From NCBI GenBank assembly GCA_945910005.1, contig OX246739.1, forward strand, positions 37,706,608 to 37,770,607: a DNA stretch of 64,000 nucleotides, read 5' to 3'. The position numbers were made by a program, and so were the translations under genes. Below, piece after piece: positions 1 to 12,000 of this stretch. The stretch is from Isoperla grammatica (lineage: Eukaryota > Arthropoda > Insecta > Plecoptera > Perlodidae). Below the pieces are notes generated by a model that was given only the letters and a program-made list of their open reading frames with translations, searched no databases and was not told where the DNA came from. Position 1 is the first letter of the stretch, and each line of letters opens with the position of its first letter.

Positions 1-1023
1 AATAATAGAACAGCTTCTCCTTGTTGACAAACAGTAAATGATCACTTCAAAGGCTTGCAGATATAAACCCAACCTCCTTCAACAATCTTGCAAGTTATTT
101 GTGCAATAAGTGGCCATATCTCACAGCACACAACACGGGAATTTACACTTCAATTTCAATGGCTCATTAACTTTTCGGCTTCTCCGCTTGGCTGGCCGCT
201 GGCATATCTACTCTATTTGCAACACTTGTTAACCATTTTGCACTCAGAGCTTTGAAAGTGTGCTTTGGGTAGCGCTCTCACCCAATACCATGTATACAAT
301 ATACGTCGTGTAGCAAAGCTCATCATGTTCTCTGTGTCTCCGTAGCGTCTAGCTGTGTGGCTCGTGCTGACGGCCAAGTGCTGCCATGCGGTAACCATCA
401 ACAAGCTGGCCCTGCCAGGTATGTTACCAGACGAGGGAGTCAGCTCCCCCTCACAAACTCCCAATTTTAATGATTGTGCACAATTAATATGGTAAATATT
501 TAATTATAACATCCATAAACCTATTCATTTAGATATATATAATGTAATTGGTGAAGCCTGTCATCGTATTTTGCGCTTGTCACTACAGGATAGATAGGTA
601 GGAAGATTTTTATTTTAGAGCATTCTAAAGCTCCCCCGCCCCCTTTCAGGATTTTCGAACGAAGCTACAAGTCTTCCTTTTACTTTTGCCATCAAAGATG
701 CAGGTCGGTGCGTTGTGATGCTAAATGCCATCCATCTTGAAATATTACTGCACATCCGGGTATGTTATTGATTCTACCTGAACAAGTACCTAGGTCATTG
801 GGTTTAAAAATGCCTAGGTTTCTTCAACCCCATTCATCGCTTCATGTCCTCTTCAGCCAGTACACTTCATTTTATTCTTCTTTTTCTTCTGCTTCATCTT
901 ATTACCTCTTTTTGTGTTCTGTATTTTGTATTATGTATTTTGTATTTTGTATTTACCTTTTGTATTCTGCATTATGAATTTTGCTTCTTGTATTTTTTAT
1001 CTATAGTGTGGTTTGATGGAAGA
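1..1023. other. No gene seen; AT-rich flank
   Basis: No frame shows a recognisable domain or a convincing exon with splice borders. A minus-strand open frame at 213-464 resembles no family I know. The segment from about 840 to 1023 is T-rich with repeated TTGTATT-like words and probably belongs to the 3' UTR of the LINE remnant that ends at 1024-1155. Confidence 0.5.
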
Positions 1024-1067
1024 TAAGGCCTCACTGGCCTTAATCCCGCCATAAATAAAAATACCTT

Positions 1068-1129
<62 letters not shown>

Positions 1130-1155
1130 GCAATCAATCAAGCAATCAATCATTC
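1024..1155 (+). repeat. 3' terminus of a truncated LINE: stem-loop plus (ATCA)n tail
   Basis: A perfect 7-bp stem (TAAGGCC at 1024-1030, GGCCTTA at 1036-1042) with loop TCACT is followed by an AATAAA-like stretch and then about 20 repeats of ATCA. A terminal hairpin followed by a short tandem tail is the usual 3' end of CR1/L2/Jockey-like non-LTR elements, where the reverse transcriptase recognises the hairpin. No coding part of the element remains nearby, so this is a strongly 5'-truncated copy. The family assignment is inference. Confidence 0.55.
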
Positions 1156-2378
1156 TTAACTTAGTCAGAATTGTCACTTTATTTTTTTCTCTCAACATAT
1201 TTTTGTATAAGTAATATAAGTAGGTAAAAGTACTTTTTTTATTTCAATGATATCTGGTACACTATACCTCTTCATTTATCATTTATATACAATCGAAATA
1301 GGTTTATTAAATATCTTTTCTTTATTTTTGTTTTTAATAATATTTGTCTATATTGCGTGCAGCGATTTTTCTATTTTGCATTGCCATACCAAATGTTTTA
1401 CAAAGTAAATCAGTTTTCTAGCTCGCGATAATGAACACAAAAGTAAGACTTTATTGCTAATCCGAAGGTGCGACAGTAATTACTACTCCCAGCATCCATG
1501 TGTGGGTACACAATGTCCGTACAAGCTAGCACACATCTCTTGGCCACTATTAAGACATTACGTAAAACGGCGTTTTAATTGCTGGACAAGAAGCAAATAT
1601 GAGTCTACCACGAAAATGTACTTTAAGTTATTCTTTACACATCCGCAACAATTGCTTTAACCTTGTGGAATATTCATAACCAGGCAATTATAAGGTAAAA
1701 ACCTTCATGCAGCAACCACGCTGTGGACTGAGATTGGAGGGATTTCCAACTATACGTTATGTTCATGTGTTCAGCTACGCGTAGTAACATACAATAGGCC
1801 CAGATACTACTTGATTGTAAAATGTTTGTAAGAAGATATGAATGAAGTCTACAAATAAAGATAATTGAAACGTAGAGGAGCCCAGGACAGGAAACAAGAA
1901 ATAATAAAATAGGAAGAGATGAGAACAATCTTGGGTCATGTAATTTTTTATGTTCGTATTTATTTTTTAGGTTTGTAGTTATAAATGTTTTTTACAAATT
2001 TACAACTATTCCTAACCATCCATCACGTTCTCCTATTATATCTGCTTCGTTGGTGCATTTTTGGTGGGTTTTAACATAGTTTTTTTATTCTCTTCTTCTT
2101 ATAGATGCATTTATTTGCTTTTGTAATTCGCTCTTTCGTCCTGCTATATGACCACTCACCACGTATAGGAGCTCAAAATAACGTATCCGCAAAATATACA
2201 TCACTTTTCAGGTCAGCCTCGTCCCCTACACATCAAATTGCTATATTTTGTTATTTTGATAAAGCTTCTAAGGGGTTTCTTTGGAACATTTGTGGTTAAA
2301 ACAAATTTTGTCCATCCATATAATATAATATGCTAAGAACAATAAGTAAACTAGAAAAATAGTTATGTTCCTTCTGAC
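1156..2378. other. No gene seen
   Basis: AT-rich sequence with short open frames only, none with a recognisable motif or good splice borders. It ends at the CAGT target site of the Gypsy element. Confidence 0.5.
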
Positions 2379-2382
2379 CAGT

Positions 2383-3280
2383 TGTGACGTCCCGTCATTG
2401 TAGAACTTGTTAACGGTAACAGTTGAATTACAGTTTTCTGTTGTGCCGTCTTTTTCGGTCTTATTAATTAAGTGAGTTGGTATTCGTGTGTTTTGTTACC
2501 ACGATAGTCATTGAGAAGGCGGTGACTGATTACATTTGTTGATTTGTGTTGCCTAGCGACGGTAAAAAGTGGTTGGATTGAAGAGTCGTGTTTTGGACGA
2601 GGACGAGGTTTTTGGTAGAGTGATTGGTTTGATTTGTGCAGTTTGTTCGGGTTATTCATTTCCACGTTTGTGGTAAGTTTCAGTTCGCCAAGTTTTTATT
2701 TAGAAGTAATAGTTGCTGGTTGAATTTTAATGTTTGGTATTGTGTATTTCGAATTTAGGCGGTTGTGGAGGGGCCATGATACCGGCGTGAGCTGAATCTA
2801 GGCCTAGTACGAGTACGCGGATCGAGGAGCGTACAGACTTTACAGTGGTTAACGGGTATTGTACAAGCCGCAAGAAAGAGTTACGAACTGTTTAGGTCAA
2901 TACCAGATTCAACTACATGTGTTAATAAGTTATTTTAGTTAAACCGTAATACCATATGTACGGTGGCCACCTTTCTTTTTTTTCTTTGATTAATACTCTT
3001 ACAAATTTGGATACAAGTTCCACGGACGATTCCGCATCCTCAAATTCATGCTGTAATAAATTGTAAAACTGATTCAATTGTTAGTCCATACCGTTTACCC
3101 AGACAGGTATTCTTTGTTCCTCCTGTCTGGTGTTATTTTTTTTTAAATGAACAAAGTGGCGCCCTAAGTAGTTTTGTGAAGGTTGAGAAGGTTATGAGAA
3201 TGAAGGAGATCCACGACCGTTCTCCACAATTGAACCCCTAGCCGGACCCGTGGTAAGAAGTGGTAAACGGTGGTGTTACA
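2383..3280 (+). repeat. 5' LTR of the Gypsy element
   Basis: An 898-bp direct repeat that begins TG and ends CA. By eye it matches the 3' copy base for base once the LINE is removed (103 bp at 8081-8183 plus 795 bp at 12936-13730 = 898). An AATAAA signal lies at 3055-3060. The position of the promoter within it was not determined. Confidence 0.95.
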
Positions 3281-3284
3281 TAAT

Positions 3285-3302
3285 TGGCGCTCGAACGTGG
3301 GG
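3285..3302 (+). other. Primer-binding-like site
   Basis: Four bases after the 5' LTR comes TGGCGCTCGAACGTGGGG. The TGG start (complement of a tRNA CCA end) and the position are right for a minus-strand primer site. I could not assign a specific primer tRNA. Confidence 0.6.
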
Positions 3303-3793
3303 CTCTAGCTAGACGATTGAGGTGCGTACGGGGTTGTTATGGTTCCCCTGTGGTTGTTATTTGGCATACGTGTGCGTTATTGGCTCTTTACAATTGAGGT
3401 GGGTGTTATTGGCTCGATACGAGCATACATGTGTGTTGTTGCCCTTTACAATTGAGGTGCATACGTGGTTGTTATTGTCTCGTCGTTGTTGTTGTGTCGA
3501 CGTGATTGTTATTGTGCCCACGTGGTTGTTATTGTTAGTACAGTACAGGCTGTCTCCGTACGTGGTGGATTGTATTGGTCGCTGTGCTTGACGGTTTGTT
3601 GACAATTGGTTCTTCGTTGGAGTTTCCTCGTTGTTTAATCTAGTTTTGTAGTGAGTCTGGTTATTCGACTACGTGTTTGGTAGTATTTCAAGTTAAATCG
3701 TTTTATCTCTGTTGTGATGGGTCAATGCTTGGTCTCGGGGTATTGTTGTTTACAGTAGTTGTTGTTTTGAATCGTGTCTTGTAGATTTTTAAG
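3303..3793 (+). other. Leader of the Gypsy element
   Basis: A GT-rich untranslated leader with imperfect internal repeats; TTTACAATTGAGGTG and GTGGTTGTTATTG each recur. Frames here are short on both strands and are not considered coding. Confidence 0.6.
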
Positions 3794-6700
3794 ATGGCTG
3801 ACTTGGAACGAGAACTGGCTGCGATTGGTACTAAGTTGACCGAATTGTCTATGCTAATTTCTGATTATGAAGGAGATGCAGAACAATCACGAACCATCTC
3901 ACTTAGACTGGTATTAGCTGAACGTCGACTTCATTTGATAGGTGACAGTGATGCGGTGCAGGAGCGTATTCGTCCACTAAATGAGGATGTTGCTCTACTT
4001 AATCGTAGATTTCTTAACATGGTTGAAGCAGTAGGTACAATTCCAGCGGTAGCGGTGCCAGAAGTTCGTAGAGAGGCTCAACGCTCGGAGAGGAATATGA
4101 TTCCGGTGGCTAAGTGGAATTTAAAATTTACTGGTGAGAGTTCTGATATGAGTTTGGGTGCGTTCTTAGAACGCGTAGATGAATTGTGTTCAGCACGTAA
4201 CGTCACTAAGGAGCAGCTATGGACCGAAGCAGTCGATATTTTCAGTGGATCTGCGTTGATTTGGTTTCGGTCTGTCAAACGAAATACTCATTCTTGGGCG
4301 GAACTGGTTACGGAAATGAGGGCTGAGTTTTCACCCAGCGATTATGATGACAATTTGATGGAAGAGATTAGGGCTAGGACCCAAGGTGACTCAGAGCGAA
4401 TAGGCATGTACCTAGCTGTTATGGACAATTTATTCAATCGGTTATCGTATGTTGCGTCTGAAGAGGATAGGTTACGAGTAATAAAGAAGAACGTTCTGCC
4501 TTCGATAATGGAAAAACTTTGTCTTCAAGATGTAGGATCAATTGACAGATTACGAGAGTTGGGTCGTAGGGTTGAGGACAGTTTTCTGTTATCTCAGAAA
4601 TTCCGCCCTCCTCCATCTTCCAAAGTATCACTGGAGCCTGATTTAGCTTACCAGGGGGTGAGTAAATCGCGTACTAAATTGGAAGCGACTACGACTGTAC
4701 CATCAGTACAATTTGCGGCTTCCGCGGCTAAACAAGTGAAATGTGCATGTTGTGGTTGGGCCGGTCATTCGATTAAGGATTGTCAGAAGAGAGGTAATCG
4801 GAAATATTGCTTTACTTGTGGGAAGGTTGATGCGACAGTTTTAACTTGTTCGGATTGTTCAATACGTCGTAGGGCAACGCAATCCCGTAGGCGAGCGTTG
4901 ATTATCCCGGATAGGCCTACGAATAAATGTACGAATAATATTGGAATTACCAATGTTTCACCATGTGTAGTAGAAGGCGTTATGACCAAACATAAAGAGG
5001 ATTGTCGTTATTATTTGGATATAGATATTTTCGGTCGGAAGGTTAGAGGCTTATTGGACTCTGGCGCTTCACGTACGTTGTTAGGAGGCAAAGGTTGGAA
5101 AATTGTACAACAACTTGGGTTTAAGGTTCAACCAACAAATATTAGTGTGTTAGTGGCGCATGGGGCTGAATGTGAGGTAGAAGGTATTGTCGATTTACCA
5201 CTCACCTTAGACAATCGTTCTGTTGTTCTTCCGGTCATGATTGTTCCCGAAGTAAAATCTACCCTTATTCTAGGCATTGATTTTTGGAACGCTATGAAAT
5301 TGGTACCCGACGTTAGTGAGGGGACTTGGTCATTTTCCGACACCCCAGATATAACCTGTGAGTCTCTACGTGTTCTACAACCACGTGAAAACTTAACCCT
5401 TGAGCAAGAGAGACGTCTAAAAGAGTTGTTAGATAGAAACATTGCTGAAAATGTAAATATTCCTAGTGAACCTACGCCGTTAATACAGCACCGTATCGAT
5501 TCGGGTGATGCGTTACCAATTAAACAGCGGTATTACCCTGTTTCACCTGTAGTTCAAGCAGAAATTAATCGAGAATTGGATCAGATGTTGAAGGATGGTA
5601 TTGTTGAACCATCTATGAGTCCTTGGAGCTCACCCATTATTTTGGTGAAGAAACCTTCTGGCGCGTATCGTTTCGTGGTAGACTACCGTAAGGTTAATGC
5701 GTGTACAAAAAAGGATGCGTATCCCATACCTTATGTGTCAGCGATATTGGATCGTCTTAGAGATAGTAGATATTTATCTTCTCTCGATATAAAAAATGCT
5801 TTTTGGCAGATCGAAGTGGAAGAAGCTAGTACAGATAAGACAGCGTTCACAGTACCAGGTAGAGGGTTGTTTCAATTTCGGAGGATGCCGTTCGGGTTAC
5901 ATAACAGTCCCGCGACCTGGCAGCGTTTGATCGATAAAGTTTTGGGTCCCGATCTTGAACCCTATGTCTTCGTATATCTGGATGACATAATCTTGGCTAC
6001 ATCCAGCTTTCAGCAACATTTGGAACTATTGGAAGAAATTTTCCGTCGTTTACGTAAAGCATCATTGACACTAAATATGGAAAAATGTCATTTCGTGCGT
6101 CCTGAACTTAAATATCTTGGTTACGTTATAGATCGTTGGGGTCTTCATGTTGATCCGGCCAAAGTAGAGGCAATCGTTAACTATCCTCGCCCGACGAAAG
6201 TCAAAGAAGTACGTCGTTTTGTAGGGATGGCTTCGTGGTATCGACGGTTTATACCGGAATTGTCAACTACGGTTGCTCCACTTACGGCGTTACTTAAGAA
6301 AGGCACAGGTTGGAAGTGGGAAAGCGTTGCTGAGGAAGCCTTTTGTAAAGTTAAAACTTGTCTGGCTAGTGCTCCAGTTCTTACCTGTCCCGATTTCTCA
6401 AAACCATTTGTTTTACAGACCGATGCTTCAGAGTTTGGAATTGGTTGTGTTCTATCTCAGGAATCCGACGAAGGGGAACAAGTAATCGCCTATGGTAGCC
6501 GTACCCTTACCAATGCAGAAAGGAGATTTTCCGTTACCGAAAAAGAATGTCTTGCTGTCATTTGGGCGGTAGAGAAGCACCGTGCTTATTTAGAAGGCTC
6601 GCAATTCACGGTCATAACAGATCACCATAGTCTTCTGTGGTTGAATAATTTGAAAGATCCTGTTGGTCGACTAGCTAGGTGGGCGGTCCGACTTCAACAG

Positions 6701-8032
6701 TACAATTTTACAATTATCCATAGGAAAGGGTCTGCACATGTTGTTCCAGACGCTTTGTCAAGAGCGAAAGAACCAGTGGCAGTGTTGGAAGTTGTAGCTC
6801 CCATTCTAGATAAGTGGTATTTAAAAATGTGTGACCAGGTACGAGAAAAACCCCAAGATTTTTCTGTTTGGCGTCTAGAAGGCGTAAAACTTTTCAAATT
6901 GTGTTACGATTATAGTAAGTTACCTGTGGAGGAAAGCGTGTGGAAACGCGTGTTACCTGAAGAGTTGCGTCGAGAGGCTATTATGGAATGCCACGACGAA
7001 CCCAATGCTGGTCACCGAGGAATGTATAAGACTTTAGCTCGACTCGCTCAAGAATATTATTGGCCGAAGATGAAATTTGATGTATGTCGCTACGTGTCGT
7101 CTTGTCACGTGTGTGCTCAGCACAACGTTTTACAGAGGCGTCCTGCTGGATTACTAAATCCTCGAGTGTTTCCGTCTTGTCCATGGGAAGTTCTTACTTT
7201 GGATTTAATCGGTCCATTACCCCCTTCTTTGAAAAGAAATAAATTTATCCTCGTTGTACAAGATACACACACAAAGTGGACTTATCTATTTCCATTACGA
7301 AACTCAACTAGTCAAGAGGTACTTTTTCCGTTAATTAACTCCGTGTTTCTCGAGAATGGAGCTCCTCGTCGTATCATTGTTGACAATGGACCCCAACTAG
7401 CGTCTAACGATTTCAAACAGACCATGGATGCCTATGGCGTGGAGGTGCAATTCACCCCTCTTTACCACCCACAAGCTAATCCAGTGGAACGAATGAATAA
7501 AGAAGTTGGCAACATTATTGCAATTTTTGTTGGAGAGAACCAGCGGAAATGGGACACATTACTACCTCAAGTTCAATATGTGCTCCGGAGGAGTAAACAT
7601 GAGACGACCAAGTACACTCCTGCTTATTTACAATATGGACGAGGATTGAGTCTTTGCGGGAAACGTGACCGTTCCACATTCGACACGTCTGGAGAGAAGA
7701 TTGCAATGGGTATAGAAGAGAGATGGGCTGGTCTCGAGAATATTCGTGAAAGAGTGCAGTGTAACGTTGCAGAGGCCCAACGTCGTCAAGCACGGAATTA
7801 TAACTTGCGTCACCAACCTGTTGAATATCGAGAGGGAGACCGAGTGTGGAGACGTAACTTTGTTTTGTCTGATGCTACTAAATACTTTTCGGCCAAACTG
7901 GCAAAGAAATTTGTAGGACCTTTCGTTGTTTCTAGGAAGTTGTCACCTGTTGTGCTAGAACTCAAAGATCTGACTGGTAAAGCAGCAGGAAAGTGGCATG
8001 TGGTGGATCTTAAAAATGTTGTCTCAGGCTAA
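3794..8032 (+). CDS. Gag-pol polyprotein of a Gypsy retrotransposon
   Basis: A single 1412-codon frame without a gag/pol frameshift. The N-terminal 300 or so residues are gag-like. A CCHC zinc knuckle lies at C317/C320/H325/C330; a second knuckle at 339-352 has Ala where His is expected (residue 347). The aspartic protease motif DSGA starts at residue 422. Reverse transcriptase has YLDD at 728-731, and RNase H has TDAS with D877. Integrase has an HHCC-type zinc region near 1060-1110 and a D1137, D1197, E1232 triad with the canonical D-35-E spacing. These parts would copy the element's RNA and insert the cDNA. All pol catalytic motifs are present and the frame is uninterrupted, so the copy may be active. 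The start is the first ATG after the leader. Confidence 0.95.
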   Translation: MADLERELAAIGTKLTELSMLISDYEGDAEQSRTISLRLVLAERRLHLIGDSDAVQERIRPLNEDVALLNRRFLNMVEAVGTIPAVAVPEVRREAQRSERNMIPVAKWNLKFTGESSDMSLGAFLERVDELCSARNVTKEQLWTEAVDIFSGSALIWFRSVKRNTHSWAELVTEMRAEFSPSDYDDNLMEEIRARTQGDSERIGMYLAVMDNLFNRLSYVASEEDRLRVIKKNVLPSIMEKLCLQDVGSIDRLRELGRRVEDSFLLSQKFRPPPSSKVSLEPDLAYQGVSKSRTKLEATTTVPSVQFAASAAKQVKCACCGWAGHSIKDCQKRGNRKYCFTCGKVDATVLTCSDCSIRRRATQSRRRALIIPDRPTNKCTNNIGITNVSPCVVEGVMTKHKEDCRYYLDIDIFGRKVRGLLDSGASRTLLGGKGWKIVQQLGFKVQPTNISVLVAHGAECEVEGIVDLPLTLDNRSVVLPVMIVPEVKSTLILGIDFWNAMKLVPDVSEGTWSFSDTPDITCESLRVLQPRENLTLEQERRLKELLDRNIAENVNIPSEPTPLIQHRIDSGDALPIKQRYYPVSPVVQAEINRELDQMLKDGIVEPSMSPWSSPIILVKKPSGAYRFVVDYRKVNACTKKDAYPIPYVSAILDRLRDSRYLSSLDIKNAFWQIEVEEASTDKTAFTVPGRGLFQFRRMPFGLHNSPATWQRLIDKVLGPDLEPYVFVYLDDIILATSSFQQHLELLEEIFRRLRKASLTLNMEKCHFVRPELKYLGYVIDRWGLHVDPAKVEAIVNYPRPTKVKEVRRFVGMASWYRRFIPELSTTVAPLTALLKKGTGWKWESVAEEAFCKVKTCLASAPVLTCPDFSKPFVLQTDASEFGIGCVLSQESDEGEQVIAYGSRTLTNAERRFSVTEKECLAVIWAVEKHRAYLEGSQFTVITDHHSLLWLNNLKDPVGRLARWAVRLQQYNFTIIHRKGSAHVVPDALSRAKEPVAVLEVVAPILDKWYLKMCDQVREKPQDFSVWRLEGVKLFKLCYDYSKLPVEESVWKRVLPEELRREAIMECHDEPNAGHRGMYKTLARLAQEYYWPKMKFDVCRYVSSCHVCAQHNVLQRRPAGLLNPRVFPSCPWEVLTLDLIGPLPPSLKRNKFILVVQDTHTKWTYLFPLRNSTSQEVLFPLINSVFLENGAPRRIIVDNGPQLASNDFKQTMDAYGVEVQFTPLYHPQANPVERMNKEVGNIIAIFVGENQRKWDTLLPQVQYVLRRSKHETTKYTPAYLQYGRGLSLCGKRDRSTFDTSGEKIAMGIEERWAGLENIRERVQCNVAEAQRRQARNYNLRHQPVEYREGDRVWRRNFVLSDATKYFSAKLAKKFVGPFVVSRKLSPVVLELKDLTGKAAGKWHVVDLKNVVSG

Positions 8033-8070
8033 GATTGGCTTTCTAAGAAAATCAGGATTTTCTTTTGTAG

Positions 8071-8080
8071 GCAGAGGGGG
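8071..8080 (+). other. Polypurine tract
   Basis: GCAGAGGGGG lies directly before the 3' LTR, the expected place for plus-strand DNA priming. Confidence 0.8.
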
Positions 8081-8183
8081 TGTGACGTCCCGTCATTGTA
8101 GAACTTGTTAACGGTAACAGTTGAATTACAGTTTTCTGTTGTGCCGTCTTTTTCGGTCTTATTAATTAAGTGAGTTGGTATTC
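8081..8183 (+). repeat. 3' LTR of the Gypsy element, first part
   Basis: The first 103 bp of the 3' LTR, matching 2383-2485. It stops where the inverted LINE begins with its (TTGAA)n tail. Confidence 0.95.
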
Positions 8184-9013
8184 AATTCAATTCAATTCAA
8201 TTTTGCTTTATTATTCTTCTTAAACCTTGCATACATTTTTTTTTTTTGTTATTAATAAAAACACAAGTTTTGTTTACACAAATAATACACATGAATGTAT
8301 ACTTGTTTGGTCTTATGTTAACTGTTATAAAGATAAGGTAGAAGAATACCCACCTAGGATGTAGCATCCTGTGTGTGGGAGCTTTCACATTTACATTAAA
8401 ATTACACATAACATCAATATGACAAGATGACTTATTTCTTGTTTATACTAAATTAATTACAATACGATAATAAGTAGAACTAGTGCTAGGAAAATAATAA
8501 GGGATAGTAGGTAGTATAAAGATAGAAATAGCATAGAAATAGCATAAATTAATAAATAGAAATAGCATATAGTGCACGTAAGATGGATTGTAGCTGAGTT
8601 AGTCACGTACATACAATCGTACTACGTAACAAATACAAAATAGAAATAGCATAGAAATAGCATTAATAAATAGAAATAGCATAGTGCACGTAAGATGAAC
8701 TGTAGCTGACGATATAGCACTAGATTCACATACTAAGTAAAAGAAAACATAGAATAATAGAAAATTATGAATAAAGGTAACAATATTTCTGTTATTTTTT
8801 TACCCTAAATTAGGTTGCTAAATGTATGAACTATTGACTAAAAACATATAGGAACTAGAAACACACAGCAACACAGTAACTAGCAACATGTGCAGCATAT
8901 CAAAGAACTTTTTTATTTTTTATTTTTATATATGAAATAAGAGAACAAAGGAAATAAGTAGTAAGTTAATTCTTTCTCGAATTGTATGAAAATAAACAGT
9001 CTTGAATAAACTA

Positions 9014-12000
9014 CTAAGTATCAACAGACCTACTTAGTTTAAAGTTTAATTTATTGTTTACAGTATCTGAGCAAAATTCACGACCTATGTCTTTAATCCA
9101 TTTTCTTAATTTAATTTTGAATGTGGTTTTACATGAAGTGCTTTTAATTTGAGCTGGAACTAAATTAAACATCTTTCGACCTAGAAAATATCCATGTCTT
9201 TGACCTATGCCTTTCTCACATCTAAGTGTACTTAGTTTACGTTTCATTGTCCCCCTAGTTAATACAGGTATATCAACATGTTCATCATTGTTTAAATTTG
9301 AGGTTTTCGTATTTGTACATTGATGCTTGTAGTGCGTTATAAGTGCCTGCATGTAAATTTGTCTAATGTCAAGAATATCGGTCTCTGAGTATAGCGTTTC
9401 TGAACAAAATCTTCGTGGTTTAAATGTCATAAGTTTAATAATGTGTTTTTGTATTACATTCAATGGATCTAAGTATGAGTCTCGAACACCTCCCCAACCG
9501 ATTATGCCGTATTGTAGTCTTGAATGAATGAAAGCATGGTAGATCATTCTAAGGGCTTTTTTATTTAGAATATTTCTTAGGCGATAAAACTTTAGGATAC
9601 AGTATCTTATTTTAATTATGTTTCCATTAATGTGCTGTTTCCAGCGTAGTTTACTATCTATTGTTATTCCCAAGTATTTTGCCACATCAACTTGACGTAT
9701 AGTGTAACAGCTGCATGGGTTTGTCATAGAGCAGTCAAGTTCATGAATTTGAATATCTCCTCTGAATTGTTTTGATGACTGATTAATTGTGAAGGGGATG
9801 TAAACTGTTTTTGATAAATTTAAAGTTAAAAGATTTTGCTGCAGCCATTCATATATTATTTTAAGTTCTTTGTTTGCCAGACTAGTTGTTTCTTTCCAGG
9901 AATCTCCGGTAAATATGACTGCTGTATCGTCAGCATAAATGCATAATTTTCCTTTTAATTGCAAGCTACACAGGTCATTGATATAAATTATAAAAAGAAT
10001 AGGTCCTAGAACAGTGCCCTGAGGTACTCCATATTCAATGCTACGTGTTTTGCTTATTTCTTGACCAATTTTAACGGATTGTGACCTATGCGTGAGATAG
10101 CTCTTTATAAGACAAAGGGAGTTACCTCTGATCCCATAATGTTCCATCTTTTGGAGGAGTATACTGTGGTCAACCGTGTCAAATGCCTTTGCTAAGTCCA
10201 GGAGTATAACCAGAGGGTGTTTTGATTTATCTAGAGCATCATAGATTTTACCAGTTAGTTCATAAATTGCGTGGTCGGTACTAATCCCTTTTCTAAAACC
10301 AAATTGCTTATCGGACAGTACCTTGTGTTTATCTAGAAAGTTGACTAAGCGTGTCTTGATGCACTTTTCCAAGAGCTTTGAAAAATGAGTGAGAAGTGAT
10401 ATTGGACGGTAGTTTTCTTTACTTTTTTTATCGCCAGTTTTGTAAATTGGCGTTATGATAGAATTTTTGTAATTCGTAGGAAATACTCCATTTTGAAGAC
10501 TTAAATTGAAAATGTGACTTAGTGGCTCAAGAATATGTTGGTGTATAGTTTTTATAGTCTCTACCCTAATGTTGTCAATTCCTGGTGCACTGTCATCTTT
10601 CAGCTCTCTTATATACAATATAAGTTCGTTGTGTGTAACGGGATCTAGGTGTAACGACGCAGCGTTCTTATTGTGTGTTAACTTGCGTCTCGGTCTGTTT
10701 GTCCTTTTTGTTGAAATTTTGTCTGCATATATTTTCCCTAGGTCTGTAAAATAGTCCACAAACACGTTAGCTGTCTCTGATGTATTGTTAGTCATTTTCT
10801 CTTTTTCAAGTCTGATCGAGTTTAAATTTGAGAACGTCTTCTTTTCTTCATAATCTGCTGCATTTTTGATCACTTTCCATGCCTTTCGCATGTTTGTCCC
10901 AGCTTCTTGGAGTTTGTTTTGATAATAAATTTCCCTAGTTTTTGTTATTAGCTTGTTCAAGTGGTTTCTATATAGTTTATATCTGCTATTTTCTTGTTCG
11001 TCTAATGGTAGTTTATTTTTAATACAGTGCATGTTTTCTTTTTTTAGTTTAATGCCCCACCTATCTCTATGTCTTATGGATATAACTAGTCCAGCAGTTA
11101 TCCAAGGTTTAATTTTCCTGTTATTTGATTTGATTTTTACTGTTTTTGTACACGTGTGGGCACCTATGTATTCACTTAGGATTTTATTGAAACAGGTACA
11201 TGCGGAGTCAGCATCTGTTTTGTCAAGTACATCTAGCCAGGCTTCCTTTGCAATGTCATTTAGAAGGGTATTGTAATTTATCCTGGTAATTTCCTTAACA
11301 TTGCAATTATTGGTGCCAGTATCATCAGTTTTTGTTTTAGGCTTACATTTTTCCTTTGCTCGGTTATTTAGGCTAATGCTTAAAGTTGTAGTGTAATGGT
11401 CAGTGATATCCGTTTGTATGATGGCTGAGTCTGTACAAAAGCAGGGATTAGATTTTATAAATATATGGTCAATGCAGTTGCTAGAAGAGTGGGTCACACG
11501 AGTGGGATGATGTATAGTAGGTTTAAAGCCATTTATGGCCATTACATTTAAGTATTCTTGTCCTTGCATATTGTAAGGGTTCAGGTTATTGATGTCAATA
11601 TTTATGTCCCCTATAATTATTTCAATATCATTTTTGTTGTTAGACATTACAGTTGGCCTACAAAAGAAATCATTTAACTCTTCCACAAACTTTTTTGTGT
11701 TACTAGACGGAGATCTGTACATTGCATTGATGCTATACTTGACTTCGTTTTTTTGAAAAGAGATTCGAGCGGCATTTGCTTCTGTTATTTCTGCAATTTC
11801 AGATATATTATAATTTAAAATAGATAGGCTGTTGACGAATATTATTATACCATCTGCTCGTGTGTTTTTCATGTTAAAATAATTACTTTCATAGTTTGGG
11901 ATGTTGAAAGCACCTGTGCTGTGCTGCATATGTGTTTCCGATAAAACTATTATATCAAATATACCTATAAAATCATTGAGAAAGATGGTAAAGTCATAGA

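Noticed and set aside
213..464. 83-codon minus-strand frame
   Set aside because: No motif, no splice support, likely repeat-derived.
10569..11276. Plus-strand frames within the LINE
   Set aside because: Antisense shadows of ORF2.
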